A stretch of 64,000 bases of DNA. It comes from Adiantum capillus-veneris. Taxonomy: Eukaryota; Streptophyta; Polypodiopsida; Polypodiales; Pteridaceae. This document shows positions 26,162 through 40,392 of the stretch, piece by piece (the first letter of the stretch is position 1; the number at the start of each line of letters is the position of its first letter). The stretch lies in NCBI GenBank assembly GCA_014529385.2, contig CM043962.1, positions 122,659,970 to 122,723,969 on the forward strand. The letters are read 5' to 3'. The position numbers and the translations under genes were made by a program. Below the pieces are notes generated by a model. That model worked only from the letters and a program-made list of their open reading frames with translations. It was not told the DNA's origin and searched no databases.

Positions 26162-26680
26162 AAGTCTAAAATTGAAACAAAACCCAAGGACACAAAAGCA
26201 CTAGAACTAGACGAGTTCGCAGACACTAAATGGACCAACCCCAAATAACCGTTGGTGAACTAGATTGTAGAAATTGTCAGCTCTCTAAAATCCTCGTTGA
26301 ATACACTCAAGCACCCACGTTTTGATCCTCTTCTTACTCAACAAGGGAAGAACCCATCCAAATGTTGCTCAAGAAAAAAAGTAAGATTTAAGATTTTTAA
26401 AGTTTTGAAAAAATCCGTACTGGTAATTTTCAGCAAATCGAAAATTCTTTGCATATTTTTTTATGCATTGAAGGGGCTTTAAACCCCCAAAGCATGTGTC
26501 AATTTGTGGTTGTAGACCTTGTCAAAAAGACTATGGGGAAGACTGCTAATAAGGGAATGGGCCCTTGACCACCCTAAATCCCAAATGAGGTGGAATATAG
26601 GTCAAGATGTGAATCTAATAAAGGAAAACCTTCTTTGAATATGGAAATGTTAGTGGGAAGCACCTATGCAGTAGAAACGA

Positions 26681-26720
26681 GAAAGAGAGAGAGAGAGAGA
26701 GAGATAGATAGAGAGAGAGA
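26681..26720 (+). repeat. (GA)n microsatellite in copy A
   Basis: About 40 bp of GA with two GATA interruptions. A GA tract stands at the homologous place in copy B (56,666-56,706), so it predates the duplication. Confidence 0.9.
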
Positions 26721-27028
26721 GATACAGCTTCATTGACCACTATGATGAAATGTAAATTGCTACTCTTCTCCATGCGTATTCAACAAGCCCAAGCATGATG
26801 AGTTTCTTGCAAGTCAAAGGGTGGGTCTTTGTATATGAAAGCAGCCCAGCTTGATGCGCCATCCTCTTCACGGACTTCTTTTGCATGCATGCAAAACCAT
26901 GCCCAAAGTAGCTTTGGAAATGAAGCTCTAGTACCAATTTAAGGCCCAGAGGGTAATGGAAGATAGTATGCTCCCCCAACCTGCCCCAACCCCTTTAAAG
27001 GCTAGCCTAACCATGTGTTATATCCCAG

Positions 27029-27225
27029 AAATTGGTAAAAGATCCATCAACTGGGCAATCTCTCTACCAATTTGGGGTGCTAATGTGAGGGTTAGTCTTT
27101 GTCGGGCATTTAATCCATTTTCTATGGGTGAGAAACTGTAGGTACCCTTTTAAAAATACACTATAGTGCCAAAAAATAATATCTTGAAAATTTGAAGGGC
27201 TTGAAGGGTGCGTGAGATCAATGGT

Positions 27226-27281
<56 letters not shown>

Positions 27282-27784
27282 GGTTAATAACGTGGAGAAC
27301 GACCCTTGCATTTGCATGTCATGCATGTCCTCAAAGTGAGACAACCCAAAGTCAACGTTAGGTGAGCTTTTTTCTTTTCTTAAGCTCTTTAATGAAATAA
27401 ACACTTTCAAAAATTTCTAAAAAATATCAATATTGTTCTTAAAAGAAGCCCCTTGAAAAGATAAAGCCAAATATATCTTTAAAAATGTTGTTTTCATTAA
27501 ATGGTAAAATGTCCACTAAAGTTCTGTCTTTTTTTCTATATCTTCAAAAAGTAAATTTGTATTAAGTAGCAAAACCTTCACTAAAATTATTGCTTTTTTG
27601 TTATGTGCAATCAAGCTGGATCATTTATATGATAAAGAATAGAAAGTCTTTTGACTTTAGATTTGAAAAAGCTTGAAAAAGATTGCCATTTCTTACACTC
27701 TACAAAGGTTGCCATTTCTTACAATCTTACCCTTCACTTTTGCATTTTAGATTAGATGTTTTGTAAGGTTGGATGTCATTTCTT
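27029..27784. other. Spacer between copies A and B, with a (CT)n tract
   Basis: No gene is recognised. It contains a (CT)n block at 27,231-27,279. At its right end the phrase atttcttacaatcttacccttc occurs twice (about 27,715 and 27,775), the second marking the start of copy B. This spacer is not found after copy B. Confidence 0.5.
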
Positions 27785-28879
27785 ACAATCTTACCCTTCA
27801 TTTTTGCATTTTAGATTGGATGTTTTATAAGGTTTTTTTGAAGTGAACCACTGAGTGATATGTGAACTTCATTGAAAATTTTAAGCTGCATTATATATAG
27901 TATAGAAATGACAGAGATCAAGAATGACGGGTAGTAGCAAAGCCAAAAAGATCCTAAGTAAAGATAGAATCCTCACCTACATCCATATAAACAAGACAAC
28001 ATATTTTTTAGCCTTGAATACATATTACAACTGTCAAAAAACTTATCAGTTATTATTCATGGCCTACTTAAAACCTTTTTAAACTTATATCTACCATCCA
28101 TGAAGAGTTTAATTCACCAAGTATCCATTATCCAGAAAATGTAATGATGCTATCACAGTGAGACCCGGAGGCCATTACGCCATTTTATCAAGTAAAATGT
28201 GTGTCTCAAAATTTTTCATAAAATTCATTTTACGCTTCTGATTAGAAGGCCATGACCCCTTCCAATCCACAGTGGTATCTTTATAATAGAATGTAAAAGT
28301 AGCTATTTAACCCCATTTTTAAGAAAATTATTCATAATAATTAGAATAAGTTCTGATCAGAAGGCCATCTTCCGTTTTGCTCCAAGTGTCTTACCCATTT
28401 TTTATCCCATGAAGCCTTTTTTTTCATCCAATTTCAAGCTTTCAAATGTTCTTTTTTTTAAATAAAATCTTAAAGTAAAAATGATTTTATCACATCTTAG
28501 TCCAAACCATATATGGGCCGGGGCAGTATTTTGGAGAAAACATTTTTGGTAAAACTACTTACAATCAAGAAGTGGTTTTTGTAATCAAGAAGTAGACCTA
28601 AAATTTTACATGTGTTATAAGAAAGATCCTCAGCTTGTGATTCTTTGACTCTCAAGGCTCGGTCTGAGCTTGAGGATTGGTGTATATTTCTGTTCTTAAT
28701 ACTATTCACTCACAATTGTGAGTTTTGTAAGAAAAAAAAAAGATCCTCAACTAGCTACTATCTAGCCCATTAATGAGGTCCACTCATAGTGTTCAAAAAG
28801 ATATCCAAATCCCTACCCAATAATGTAGGTGACAGTTTATGCCAGCAGAACTTACAAATAAGGAATAAAGTTTCCCTTT
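27785..28879 (+). repeat. Duplicated segment, copy B part 1
   Basis: Collinear with copy A from 19,993 to about 20,978. It ends in the TTT target duplication (28,877-28,879) of the CACTA-1 insertion. Relative to A it carries one 106-bp insertion with a poly(A) end. Confidence 0.85.
28633..28738 (+). mobile_element. Short poly(A)-tailed insertion (SINE-like or short retrocopy)
   Basis: Copy A has no counterpart of this 106-bp block. It is flanked by an 11-bp direct repeat, aaagatcctca, at 28,622-28,632 and 28,739-28,749, and it ends in a run of about ten A residues. A target-site duplication of this size with a poly(A) end is the mark of LINE-mediated retroposition. I could not identify clear RNA polymerase III A and B boxes, so it may be a 5'-truncated SINE or another short retrotransposed transcript. 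Confidence 0.6.
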
Positions 28880-28891
28880 CAATACAACAAA
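28880..28891 (+). repeat. CACTA-1 left terminal inverted repeat
   Basis: CAATACAACAAA pairs with the right end at 36,355-36,364 (tgttgtagtg) except for one base. The flanking TTT is the target duplication. Confidence 0.85.
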
Positions 28892-28904
28892 AAAGGGGGC
28901 CTTC

Positions 28905-29050
28905 AATGCAGGTTTCGATGCTCTCCATCGAAAAAATCTTTGAAATACGCGTCCCTACAAAAACATCGTAATATACATCGATATATGCGTCAAAATGCAC
29001 TGTTATCGATGCATATTGACGTGCCTAGCGACGCAGATAGCGACGACCAT
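28905..29050. repeat. CACTA-1 left subterminal repeats
   Basis: Repeated short motifs built on atcgatatatgcgtc, catcgatatat and tcgatgca match, in inverse orientation, gacgcatatatcgat near 36,265-36,285. In CACTA elements such subterminal motifs are bound by the TNP1/TNPA-type protein. Confidence 0.65.
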
Positions 29051-29334
29051 AACAGGAAAAAAAATTCTTGGGCAAAGGACAAGCAGCCTGGCCTGTGACT
29101 AGTGAAAAGATGGACACAGCCACAGCCAGACTGCCTGCCCTCTGCCCAAGAAAGCGAGCAGCACCAAAATCAACCGTGCTCCCGCAAAAATTTCGGCAGA
29201 GTTTCCTTCCATTTAACATAAAATTTTCAAAAAAAACCATATCTATACACCTCCTACATGCTATCCATGTAGGATCTCACATGAGATTTAAGGCAAATGA
29301 AAGAAATGAGATGAACTTTGTGCAAAACCATAAC

Positions 29335-29590
29335 CAAATTTAAACCATAACCGGCCATAACCATATTGATCAAAACCATAATGATAACCATAACCATAAA
29401 CAAAACAATAACCATAACCATAACCATAACCATAAAGTTAAACATAACCATAAATAAAACAATAACCATAACCATGTCTATACAAGAACAATAACCATAA
29501 CCATGTCTATACAAGGACAATAACCATAACCATAAAGAAAACAATAACCATAACCATAACCATGTCTAAACAATAACCATAACCATGTCT
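29335..29590 (+). repeat. (AACCAT)n hexamer-rich stretch
   Basis: Runs of aaccat and cataacc, interspersed with gtctatacaa units, extend over about 250 bp near the left end of CACTA-1. A Met-Val-rich frame on the minus strand is an artefact of this repeat. Confidence 0.8.
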
Positions 29591-29767
29591 ATACAAAAAA
29601 GAGACAGAAGCGTGTATGTGTCTCACGAAACATATATATGAAATCCACTGATGACTAGGCATCACAACCTGCACATAAGACAAGTCACAAAATTAGTATT
29701 GATATTACTTCACATATATTTATTTAATTAAATCAACTCACACATATTAACGTCTCACCTCAATCGA

Positions 29768-30965
29768 TCAGCGAGACTCTAAGGCCTTCCACTCTGCAGG
29801 CTCTCCTGAGGCATCAAGATCATTCAATACTTCATAAATACCTTTGTGATATCCATATGTCTCCTCCTGGCATGTCAGGGCTAGATGCATTGCAAGATTC
29901 TGCATTTATATAAAAATCAAAGTAATTAAGAATACATGATTCATCACGTTTAAAAAAACACCATAGCTAGGATTGGATTGAAAACTCACAAACTCATAGC
30001 GAAAGGTGTCGAAGCCTCCGCTGCCAAGATGAGATGTCTCCCTTGTCATCTGTCGTATCTGCGTGGCCTGACACTGCTGTTTGAACCGCGTGTCCGCTGT
30101 CCGCTCATCCTCCCTGATCTGCTACCACATCTCGTGTGGGATGCCCCAAGGCTTCGACGAGCCGGTCCTGAAAGCCTGTCGAGCTGCATCTCGTCGATGT
30201 TTCACGGTGTCTCGTGCAACACCCTTGATCCACCTCCTCGGAAGATCCTTTGAACGCGGAGCAGGCTGATACTCTCTCATGATGGTCTCCACTATATAAT
30301 TGATTTTGTCGCGATCCTACTCAGGCCAAGGCGTCAGAATGCTGGTCGAAAACTGTAGCTCCCTGAGCTGGCGAATCTGCTGTCTCATCTCAGTCCCGAC
30401 TCTATCCATGTCAACAGAACCATCTGCCCGTACAGTATAGAGATTGGAGGCACTAGGATCGTGTGCCCCCCAAGGTGTCTAAGGTGTGCTAAGAGGTGTG
30501 TCAAGAGGTGTGTCTGGGTAGTACGGGGGTCTTGAGCAAGGAGGGGTGGAAGCTTCTGTGGACCCTCCTCCACAACAACCACCACCTCCACCTTAGGATC
30601 GCCGAGATTGGCGAGTGCGCCTGTGCTACGGAGATGAGGACGTATCCGCCTCTGCCGTACCCCTAGGTGTCAAAGCGGCCATGATGGAGACTTCAGAGGC
30701 GTCGTACCCATAGGTGTCCCCCCCCCCCCCCCCCCCCCCCCAGGAGTCCCCCCCATAGGTGTCCCTCCCATAGGCGTCGGACCCTCGGGTGTGAAGCTCG
30801 GAGACGTAGTACCCGTGCCTCTGGCTACCCAATACTGAGACGCCTTTGCCATCCAACTGGGCGTCATCCGTGTGACGAAGCCCATAAATGCATCTGCACT
30901 CATAGAAGGGGGATCTGAAAACTGGTCTGTCATACTAAAGTCTTGCACAAAGAAAGTAAAAGAAA
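29768..30965 (-). pseudogene. TNP1-like second gene of CACTA-1, two readable exons
   Basis: On the minus strand the frame runs from about 30,948 (DFSMTDQFSDPPSM) through a Gly/Pro-rich linker containing a C/G homopolymer (30,719-30,740). It then enters a basic part with ETIMREYQPAPRSKDLPRRW and QIREDERTADTRFKQQCQ. That part resembles plant Transposase_24 / TNP1-type proteins, which bind subterminal repeats. The exon ends at FRYEF with a GTGAGT donor. The intron is 29,900-29,989 (90 bp). The last exon (29,899-29,768, starting NLAMHLAL) ends in TGA. Phase is preserved across the splice. Stops occur at 30,626, about 30,450 and about 30,340, and near HEMW. A frameshift in the homopolymer is also needed. 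The assignment as TNP1-like rests on position, composition and the C-terminal motif. Confidence 0.6.
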
Positions 30966-31047
30966 GCGTCAGAACACCTTTGTTTAAATTAACTTTAAGC
31001 TTAATTTTAAATCAACGTCTTCACACAAACACTTACAGGCCTAGGCC

Positions 31048-34000
31048 TCAATGAGTGAGGCTTCATCGATAAGATCTTGCACCGTATCATCATCTATCTC
31101 TAATTGCAGACATAACTCTGCCCCAACTCGTTCTGGAAGATTTTCTTCATCCATTGCATCTTCATCTACAAGTGTCATATATGCCTCGTCTGCGTCATCC
31201 TCGTATATCTGTCAGCTTCCTCTGTCATACCTTCATCCATCTCATCTAATGTCACAGTAGTATTTGCGTCGTCTGACCGACTTTCCTCTAGGAGCTCTTG
31301 CCCTTCAAATACTTGTTTATTTCTTCGAGCAACCTGAACCACAAACCACCATTGTCGGTCTTGAGGGTCCGGTACAAAGACCACTTGCTTGCAATGTTCG
31401 GGGAGAGAAAATGTGTTGCTTGCATCTATCCAAACCTTTGTAGAATCTATTTGCACAAGCTTGTTTCCATCTCTACGTACCGTTGCATTACGACTAGAAG
31501 TAATCACCTTGAACCACTTCACATCCAACAAATACATCTCAAACCGCCTGAAGCTGACTTTCAGAATATCTGACACCAGACCATAGTAATCCAGGTTGCT
31601 AGTGCTCTCATTCATGTCTCTGGCAATGGTCCTGCTCTTTTTTATGAAACTAACCATTACCTCACTTCCAAACGTGTTTCTTCTACTGTCAATTTGTTGT
31701 ATTCTGAAATGCTTTCCATGCGACCATAGTGCCATGTATGTATGATACCTCCAATCACATCCAATAGCCAGCTCTTCCTCTTCTAGAGATATGGGTTCTC
31801 CGATCTGTCGAGCTGCTCTCACTGTCTTGTCCAACCATGCCATTGTAGGGAATTCAAGTAGAGGAGCGAGACAGTCTACTGGCAAGGGTAAGACTCTAGT
31901 CGTTCGGCTTCGCCTGAAATCGTGTCGCTCCCTATTGCGTCTCTCTTTCTCTTCTTCATACCTTTCAAGCCATTTTTGCATCGGCTCTAAATTTAGTATA
32001 CAGAACTTCACGATCTTTTCTCACATGGTGTCGCTCATTTTCTTCGGCACCCCTTGCCCCTGTGGCTCCTCTCCCACCAGTCTTGCATCCTCCTCATCGC
32101 TCCACAGTCAAGGCATTTCTGGGTCAGAAACGGATAGAAATTTGATCGTCAAGACAAGAGACTCTTGCACCAACCATCCTCCCTTTGCACATGCTTTTTG
32201 GTGAACAAAACCCTTAAGTGTTTTCATGAACCGCTCTAGAAAGAACATCCAACGGCTGTGGACTGTACCTGCCACTGCAACCTCATCTACTACATGGATG
32301 AGCAAGTGCATTTGGATAGATTCCTCTCGTATCTCCTTGGAAGAGATCCACCACACTAGCTCTAAAATCTTGTATATGCAGGTCCGCACTTCCTCTATTA
32401 AACACCCCTTGATTGCAATTGGAAGAATGAATTGCAAGAACTTATGCCAGTCGTGCGATTTCAGTACTGACAGTTGATCGTCACGGGTGAATGCTGTCTT
32501 GAGACATCGCATATATCTTGTTGGCGTCCTGAACTCTTAAACCACCCTTTTAACTTGTCGCACCTCGTCTTTTAGCAATACCCATGGCGCTCTTGGAAGC
32601 TTTGTTTGGCCAGCTGCATTAGTGAAAGGCCACAGCTCTGGCATCTTTCGAGCTGACTGCAAATCATCTCGTGAAGCTCGATTGTCTTTCATTCCCATGA
32701 TTGTCTTCTAGAGGAGCTCTCCCACATTCTTGAATATATGCATTGGATCCAGCAAATGGTTAATTAGTAGATCACCCCAGTATGGCAACGTATGGAGAAT
32801 GGACAAACGTTTCATTCCTGGAATAGGTTGCCCCTCATGTTCCTCCCATCGGCGACGACACTCTTGTACATGCATAGGACAACATTCAACACAACCAAGC
32901 TGACCTTGGCGCAAGTGATGGCCATCTGGAAGATAACGGTGGTGGCCTTGATAAATTTTCTTTCGAAGAGAGTTACCAAGTACAATCAAGCTTAATATCA
33001 ATTGACCCTTCTTGATGGCAAGCCACGGCGGGAGGTTGTAATTTATAAGGCACACAGGCCAAGTGCTCCATGACGAGCTTCTCAAGCGAAATGAATTAAC
33101 TCCATCCATTGCCATGCCCAAACACAAATTGCGTGGTTCCCTCTTAAAATGTGGCCAAGTATCTTCAATGTGCCTCCAAGCCTTTGAATCAACAGGCACC
33201 CTAAATGTTGCGTCCGTGGATCTATTCGTAGAATTCCACCGCATGAACTTTGCAATGGAACCACAACGAAACGTGCTTTTTATCCTAGGAATAATAGGGA
33301 AATTCCGCAACACTTTAGCTGGCACTGTCTCGCCAACCGCATCTTATTTGTAGCACATTGCTCCACACTTAGGACACGATAGAAAATCTGCGAATTCATT
33401 GCGAAAAAGAATGCAATCATTTGGACATGCATGAATCTTGTTGTAGTCCAAGCCAACTGAAGTCAATAGTTGCTTTGCGTCTGGCCTGGAGGGGGGCATT
33501 TCATTGCCAGCCAAGAGAAGTTGCTCCCGCAACAACCTGTTTAAGCCACATTAAATTAAAAATCTCCCCAAGCATGTCACCGTTGCAATCGAAAAATCTC
33601 TTTTGTAAATTACGTACCTAAACAAAGCAGTGACGCTTGCATCTGACCACCTGTACACTGACTGAAGATTCAAAAACGCCAGATAAGTATAAAGCATAGA
33701 TATTGGCACCTTCATAGATTGGTTGTCGTGCCAACTTCCTCAACATGTCTTCAGGAGATAGGCGCACGGCTTCTAGTGCTACTTCGTTAGCGTTTTCCTC
33801 GCTTCTCTGGAAGAAGGCATCCAGCATCTCCTCCATGCCATTGTCTTATGTCTGTAAGCCCTTTTCTGCTTCCATCCTTGGCTCTATATTGGTCGGACCT
33901 TCACGCATAATCCTTTTTCTCTCTCTCTCAGATGTAGGTGTTATGTCGCGAAAATCAATGCCCGTTCCGTAGGAGTCGTATCGTAGATTTTGTACGATTT

Positions 34001-34105
34001 CTCTAGCAAACTCTCCGTACTTGTGCACATGCTCATTACATATCCTACGCATGCGCAGGATTTGATACTTGCAGAGCTGCATGAGCATGCAATCTTTTCC
34101 TCCAT
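31048..34105 (-). pseudogene. CACTA-1 transposase (Transpos_assoc, TNP2, DUF4218, DUF4216)
   Basis: Exon 1 (34,105-33,618) begins MEEKIACSC and then, after a frameshift near 34,075, gives a Transpos_assoc-like segment (CKYQILRMRRICNEHVHKYG). An in-frame TAA (33,848-33,846) precedes IYEGANIYAL. The intron is 33,617-33,537 (81 bp, GTACGT...CAG). Exon 2 gives the TNP2 signatures LGLDYNKIHACPNDCILF, FPIIPRIKSTF and GMAMDGVN. These are followed by the DUF4218 segment (KSHDWHKFLQFILPIAIKG) and the DUF4216 segment (DYYGLVSDILKVSF, VKWFKV). It ends in an acidic tail at TAG about 31,048. Exon 2 stays in one frame from 33,536 to 31,175 but carries stops at 33,346, 32,710, 32,539, 32,110 and 32,023, then a frameshift near 31,200. 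The protein would cut and paste the element. Confidence 0.9.
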
Positions 34106-34367
34106 GTTAGTTGATGACGTTGCCCTCTACAATGATTATGAATGTTGTTTTAACGCATATACTCCTCACAATGTAAACTACCTCGCATTCTCTAGTCTTG
34201 CCCGATCTTTGTACACCTCGGTCCAGTGGTGTACGAAGATCAGGACCACCGGGTCAAAATCTTGTCTTTATTGGTCAAATCCTATATGGGTAGACACATA
34301 TGTGCACTCCCATGTGTACATGGCAATGCATGTAGCGGGCAGAACCCCTTTGCCATAATTTCTTCTA

Positions 34368-36056
<1,689 letters not shown>

Positions 36057-36354
36057 GAGTTTTATAATACCTGCGCAGCACGTTTCGGCCAAGAGATATG
36101 AGCACGTCGCAGGCGAAAATGGCTGCCTGCGTACGGATTTCCCTTTTTTTTCCCAATTTTTTGCGTCGAAATCTGTGTCGATATACTCGTGGTAATGTCC
36201 GTCGATATACGCGTGGAAAAGTATGCCTTGCCATGCGTATTTCCACGCATGTATCGAAGGATATTCTGACGCATATATCGATGGCCTGCAAGTACGTCGA
36301 TAACCGCGTGGAAAGGTACGGCCGTCGATATATACTGCGTCGATCTTGATCTTA

Positions 36355-36364
36355 TGTTGTAGTG
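36355..36364 (-). repeat. CACTA-1 right terminal inverted repeat
   Basis: The minus strand starts CACTACAACA, the canonical CACTA terminus. Just inside are several copies of a cgtcgatata-type subterminal motif (about 36,160-36,345). Confidence 0.95.
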
Positions 36365-39300
36365 TTTACAGTTAATAAAACCATCTTAAGATGCAAACTT
36401 GAGAGTAATCTTGAGAAAGGCATCGCTAAGACTCTTTCACACACACACACACACACACACCTCCTACACAGACCTCCATCTCGAAGAGAAGCCATGGCCA
36501 AAACCATAATCAAGGTTGTCAAAACTTGATCTTGTTATTTACATTGCACTCTCTCTATCCTCTCCCATAGCCCTCAAGATTTTCATAGCTTAAATCTCAT
36601 TTATCTCTTTCATATCCCTCAATCCAAGCAGCGAACTTGGTGGTCATCTTCAAGTGAAGGTGAAGAGAGAGAGAGAGAGCCAACTACATCCAAAGAAGGG
36701 AGAAGATTATATCATATATACACTAAGATAACGTTTTCTTGTTTTTTTAATGCTATTGCATTTGCTTGAAAGTGATTTACTTTCATGCTTACTTAAATTT
36801 ATGTTTAAGCTCTCATGTTTTCATAAGCATACCATTCCCTTTTATTGCTTGGGAAGAAGAAAGACTTCTTAATTTTGTTTTCTCTTTCTAACTATGGTTC
36901 ATTACCAATCATAACTAGCCACATTGCTAACAACTAACCACGATGTTATTTCAAGTTCTATTATTTCAAATTTCTTAGATTACTATACTAACATGGCATA
37001 TAGAGAGTAAAAAGCACTCTCCTTAATCATAGGTGACTGACGATCATATTTACCTAAATAGTATGCATGATAAATAGTGACAAATATCTATAATTATCCC
37101 CTAATCTCCCGCATAAACCTTTTTGTCTATGCTACTTTTATTCTCTTCCCTAAATTGCTCTTATAAAGGTAAATTCCATAAATCAAAGTCAACTAAGTAT
37201 TGGAATTCTTTTTGGAAGTACCCTTGTTTTTCTATGAGAGACATTGTGATACTCTCATGAAAGACTCACAATGTTTTCTCATTTATGCATTCATTTTCCC
37301 TCTCTACATGGTATGTGTAGGAGATTCTTTTTGGGGTTAGTACCTAATTCTCTCAAGAGGAAGTTGAGCTTTGAAGGGTAATTTTATCATAATCAAAGGA
37401 GTTTTCTTTGAAAGAAGGATCCGATTCCAAGTAGGGTTATCCTTCTCCCCTCTTGTAAATTGAAAAATCCCAAATCCTTAAACCACTCCTAGCTACGAAA
37501 TTAATCCTCTCCACAGTAGCGAGGTATGCCTAAATCCCATCTCAAAGAAGGATTTTTCAACCATTCATACTCAATTGCATGAGCATTTTCACTACGTATA
37601 CACTAGCATACCCACTCTTAGGAACTTTGCATTTTACTTTTATACTATCATTCATTGAATGGTTCTACTCTTATACAATCAAGCATTGACTCTTGCATGT
37701 AGGGTTATCCTTCCCCCCTCTTGTCAATTGGAAAATACCAAATCCTTAAACAACTCCTAGCTACGGAATTAATCTCTCCACAGTAGCCATGTATGCCTAA
37801 ATCCCATCTCAAAGAAGGACTTGTTAACCATTCAAACGCAATTGCATGAGCATTTTCACTATACTAGCATACCCACTCCTAGGAATTTTGCATTTTACTT
37901 TTTAAAGTTTCATTCATTGAATGGTTCTACTCTTAGACAATCAAGCATTGACTCTAAAGTTCTATGTTTGCAATTCACGGGGCTGACACTAAAGCAAAGA
38001 TCATCATAAAGAGCATATGCATTGTTCTTTTCAAGTTTGTATTCTTTTCAAATTTGTTTTGCAATTGCAATATGGGGGGGAGTATGGGGATAGATTCACG
38101 GAACTGATGACCGTGTTGCTTGAATATAAAACTCCTATCACTTCCATGTATGGAAATGATGCAAGAAAAACAAATGGGGACTCGTCCAAGATGGGGTTAA
38201 CTTGAATCATACATCAAGACAAAACCTTAGCTCTCAAGAGACTCGTTGTTTCTTAACGTCTTGTTTGAGTAGATATTTAAAGGAAATAAGAACTAAGGTA
38301 TTATAACTCAAGGAACTCACTCTAAATTTCAACTAGGACTAAAAATTTTACTGAGAATATTTGGCATGGATACCTCTAGCATAACATAGAAGTTTTAAGT
38401 GTGAAACTTATCTTACATGTTTAGAAAGAGGCTGATGCAGCTGTTCACCTGTGGGATGAAACGAGGGATGGTGCTTTCTGGCTAGGACTGATAACCGTTG
38501 ATAAATATTTTGAGCTCGGGTTCATTCAAGGCCCTAGAATTGGGATTGGATGGGAATGAGTCCCGGCCCAGTGGTGAGACCCACAGATGCATTTGGAAAT
38601 CGGCCTAGTCCCAATAGGTCTAATGCCAACAGGAAAAGAAGGAAGTAATATGGATTTCAAGTTGGATAAGGGAGGAAGATGTGCTTTAATTAAGGAACTT
38701 TTCTAATTGTTTGTTAAAAAGGAACCTTGGAAAAGATAGGAACCTAAATTGTCTCATCATCCAAACATTTGAAAGGAACTTAAGGTAAAATAATTGTAAG
38801 CCTTTCCCAAACAATGTAAAGAAAAATAATAATTGCAAGCTATGTAAAGGTAACGCCTCCACATGTGGCAAAGAAGACATGATACCCGAGTCCTAGGATG
38901 AGGATAGGGATATGTGTGGAGCAATGTACGGGATTGCTTGAACGATAACTAGATAATTTTGATAATACTAAAGGAAAAAGGAAGTAAAATAGTCTAAAAA
39001 TTAAAAAGGTGGGAACGGCCTGATAAATGTACACTTACAAGGGTATGCAACAGTTTGAATGCTGCTTTTAAATTCTTGAAATGTATTCTTGGTTCAACAG
39101 GATTGGAAGATTGTTTTCTAGTATCATAGAACTACCTTGAAAGGGTGCATTTACCAAACGGTTGAGTGGGAGGGTGCATTTTGGAGGGTTAAATTGTTGG
39201 CTAGAAAGTTGAACCCAACTTTATGTTGTCCATTAGACTAAGTCAAGAACGGAAAAAGGGATTCTAACCTACTACACAGTGGAGATCAAATTTGCATACA

Positions 39301-39980
39301 AGAGACTCATGTATTTAGTAAATACACTCATGTTAGGGGAACACATTGACGGCTGTGCTAGTTCATAAACCGAAAAAAAGTGTGAGTAACCTTGAACCAA
39401 GGGTGAGCTAGAGAACTCTCACTTGGAAGGTAGAGTTAGAATTTAGTATAATGGATTTGTTTGGAAAGTTTTGAACCAACAAGGAAAGGTGTTTCCGGGT
39501 AAAGGATTCCATATGATAGAAGTGAATGTTTTCACCCCCTTGAGTTGGAATCAAAGAGCAGGAGGAGTCTTGTCTTGGGTGTCGGTCTCAAGCAGAAGGG
39601 ATGTCAAGAATCATGGTGTATCCATTTGGAGATGTTGGTGTATCCATTTGGATGTCAAGAATCATGGTGTATCCCTTTGGATGTCAAGAATCATGGTGTA
39701 TCCATTTGAAGATGATACAGCCGGTGGTCCTTGGCATGGCCCTCACAAACTACCATGGCCCTCCTACATATTATCACAAATATTACAAAGAAAGGCAAAA
39801 TAGTTTCAATGAACCCTTTAACAATTGGATAGAAATCAACTCAAAGAAAGATAAACTTTTTTTTACCCCACCACTAGCTTAACAACATTGTTGACTAGTC
39901 AAAACATTAACTTTCACATGGAATGGATTTACATTTTTTTATCCAGAAAGAGAAAAATAGTTTCAGCTTTAAGCCACCAT
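36365..39980 (+). repeat. Duplicated segment, copy B part 2
   Basis: Collinear with copy A from about 20,979 to 24,823. It starts at the right TTT of CACTA-1 and ends at ccaccat, where CACTA-2 begins. It lacks the 309-bp tandem duplication found in A, but has a local triplication of a 29-33 bp phrase (atgtcaagaatcatggtgta, 39,600-39,715) that is single in A (about 24,518). Confidence 0.9.
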
Positions 39981-40061
39981 CATTATAAGAGGTCACTTAA
40001 ATCCCGGTGCCACATTATTGGCGTCACTGGTAGGTGTCAGTGTGTGTGTGTGTAGGTATGT

Positions 40062-40230
40062 ATGGAGGAAGCTAAGGTTTTTTTAAATATTGATTTTCAA
40101 ATTTTCGACGCCTGTTCCGGTGCCTATTCCGATGTCAGTGTGCATGCACTTTTCGACGCTCTCTTCGGCGCGTTTTTCGACGCATATATCGATTTTTGTA
40201 TCGACGATGCCTACAAAAAACAAAACCACG
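40062..40230 (+). repeat. CACTA-2 left subterminal repeats
   Basis: Several tcgacgc / gacgcatatatcgat-type motifs occur within about 150 bp. They match the subterminal motifs of CACTA-1 and support the family assignment. Confidence 0.6.
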
Positions 40231-40392
40231 TGCTTTCTCTGCGCATTTTTTTTCTTCTTGTGCCTTTTCTCAAGCTCTCTTCTTCCTCGCCTCTTACAAA
40301 TTTGGTGCGAAACAAGCTCTTGGAAATGCTAATCTTGCTTGTGGGTTAGCCCATAACACTAATGTGAGATTGTTTTCATGTTTACTTGTAGA

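Larger units (their letters stand above)
19993..27028 (+). repeat. Large duplicated segment, copy A (~7.0 kb, uninterrupted)
   Basis: The whole segment is matched by copy B in pieces. Matching runs from cttacccttcatttttgca (19,993; B at about 27,782) to ccatgtgttatatccca (ends at about 27,028; B at about 57,023). Identity is high over most of its length by eye. The segment contains a tandem duplication of about 255 bp shared by both copies (22,310-22,820) and one of 309 bp present only in A (units starting about 21,526 and 21,835). Its right part carries gag-like coding remnants on the minus strand. Its left two thirds have no recognisable coding. It is probably an old, composite retroelement block, but I could not define LTRs. 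Confidence 0.8.

Noticed and set aside
29254-29544. Minus-strand frame rich in Met-Val
   Set aside because: It is a translation of the AACCAT hexamer repeat.
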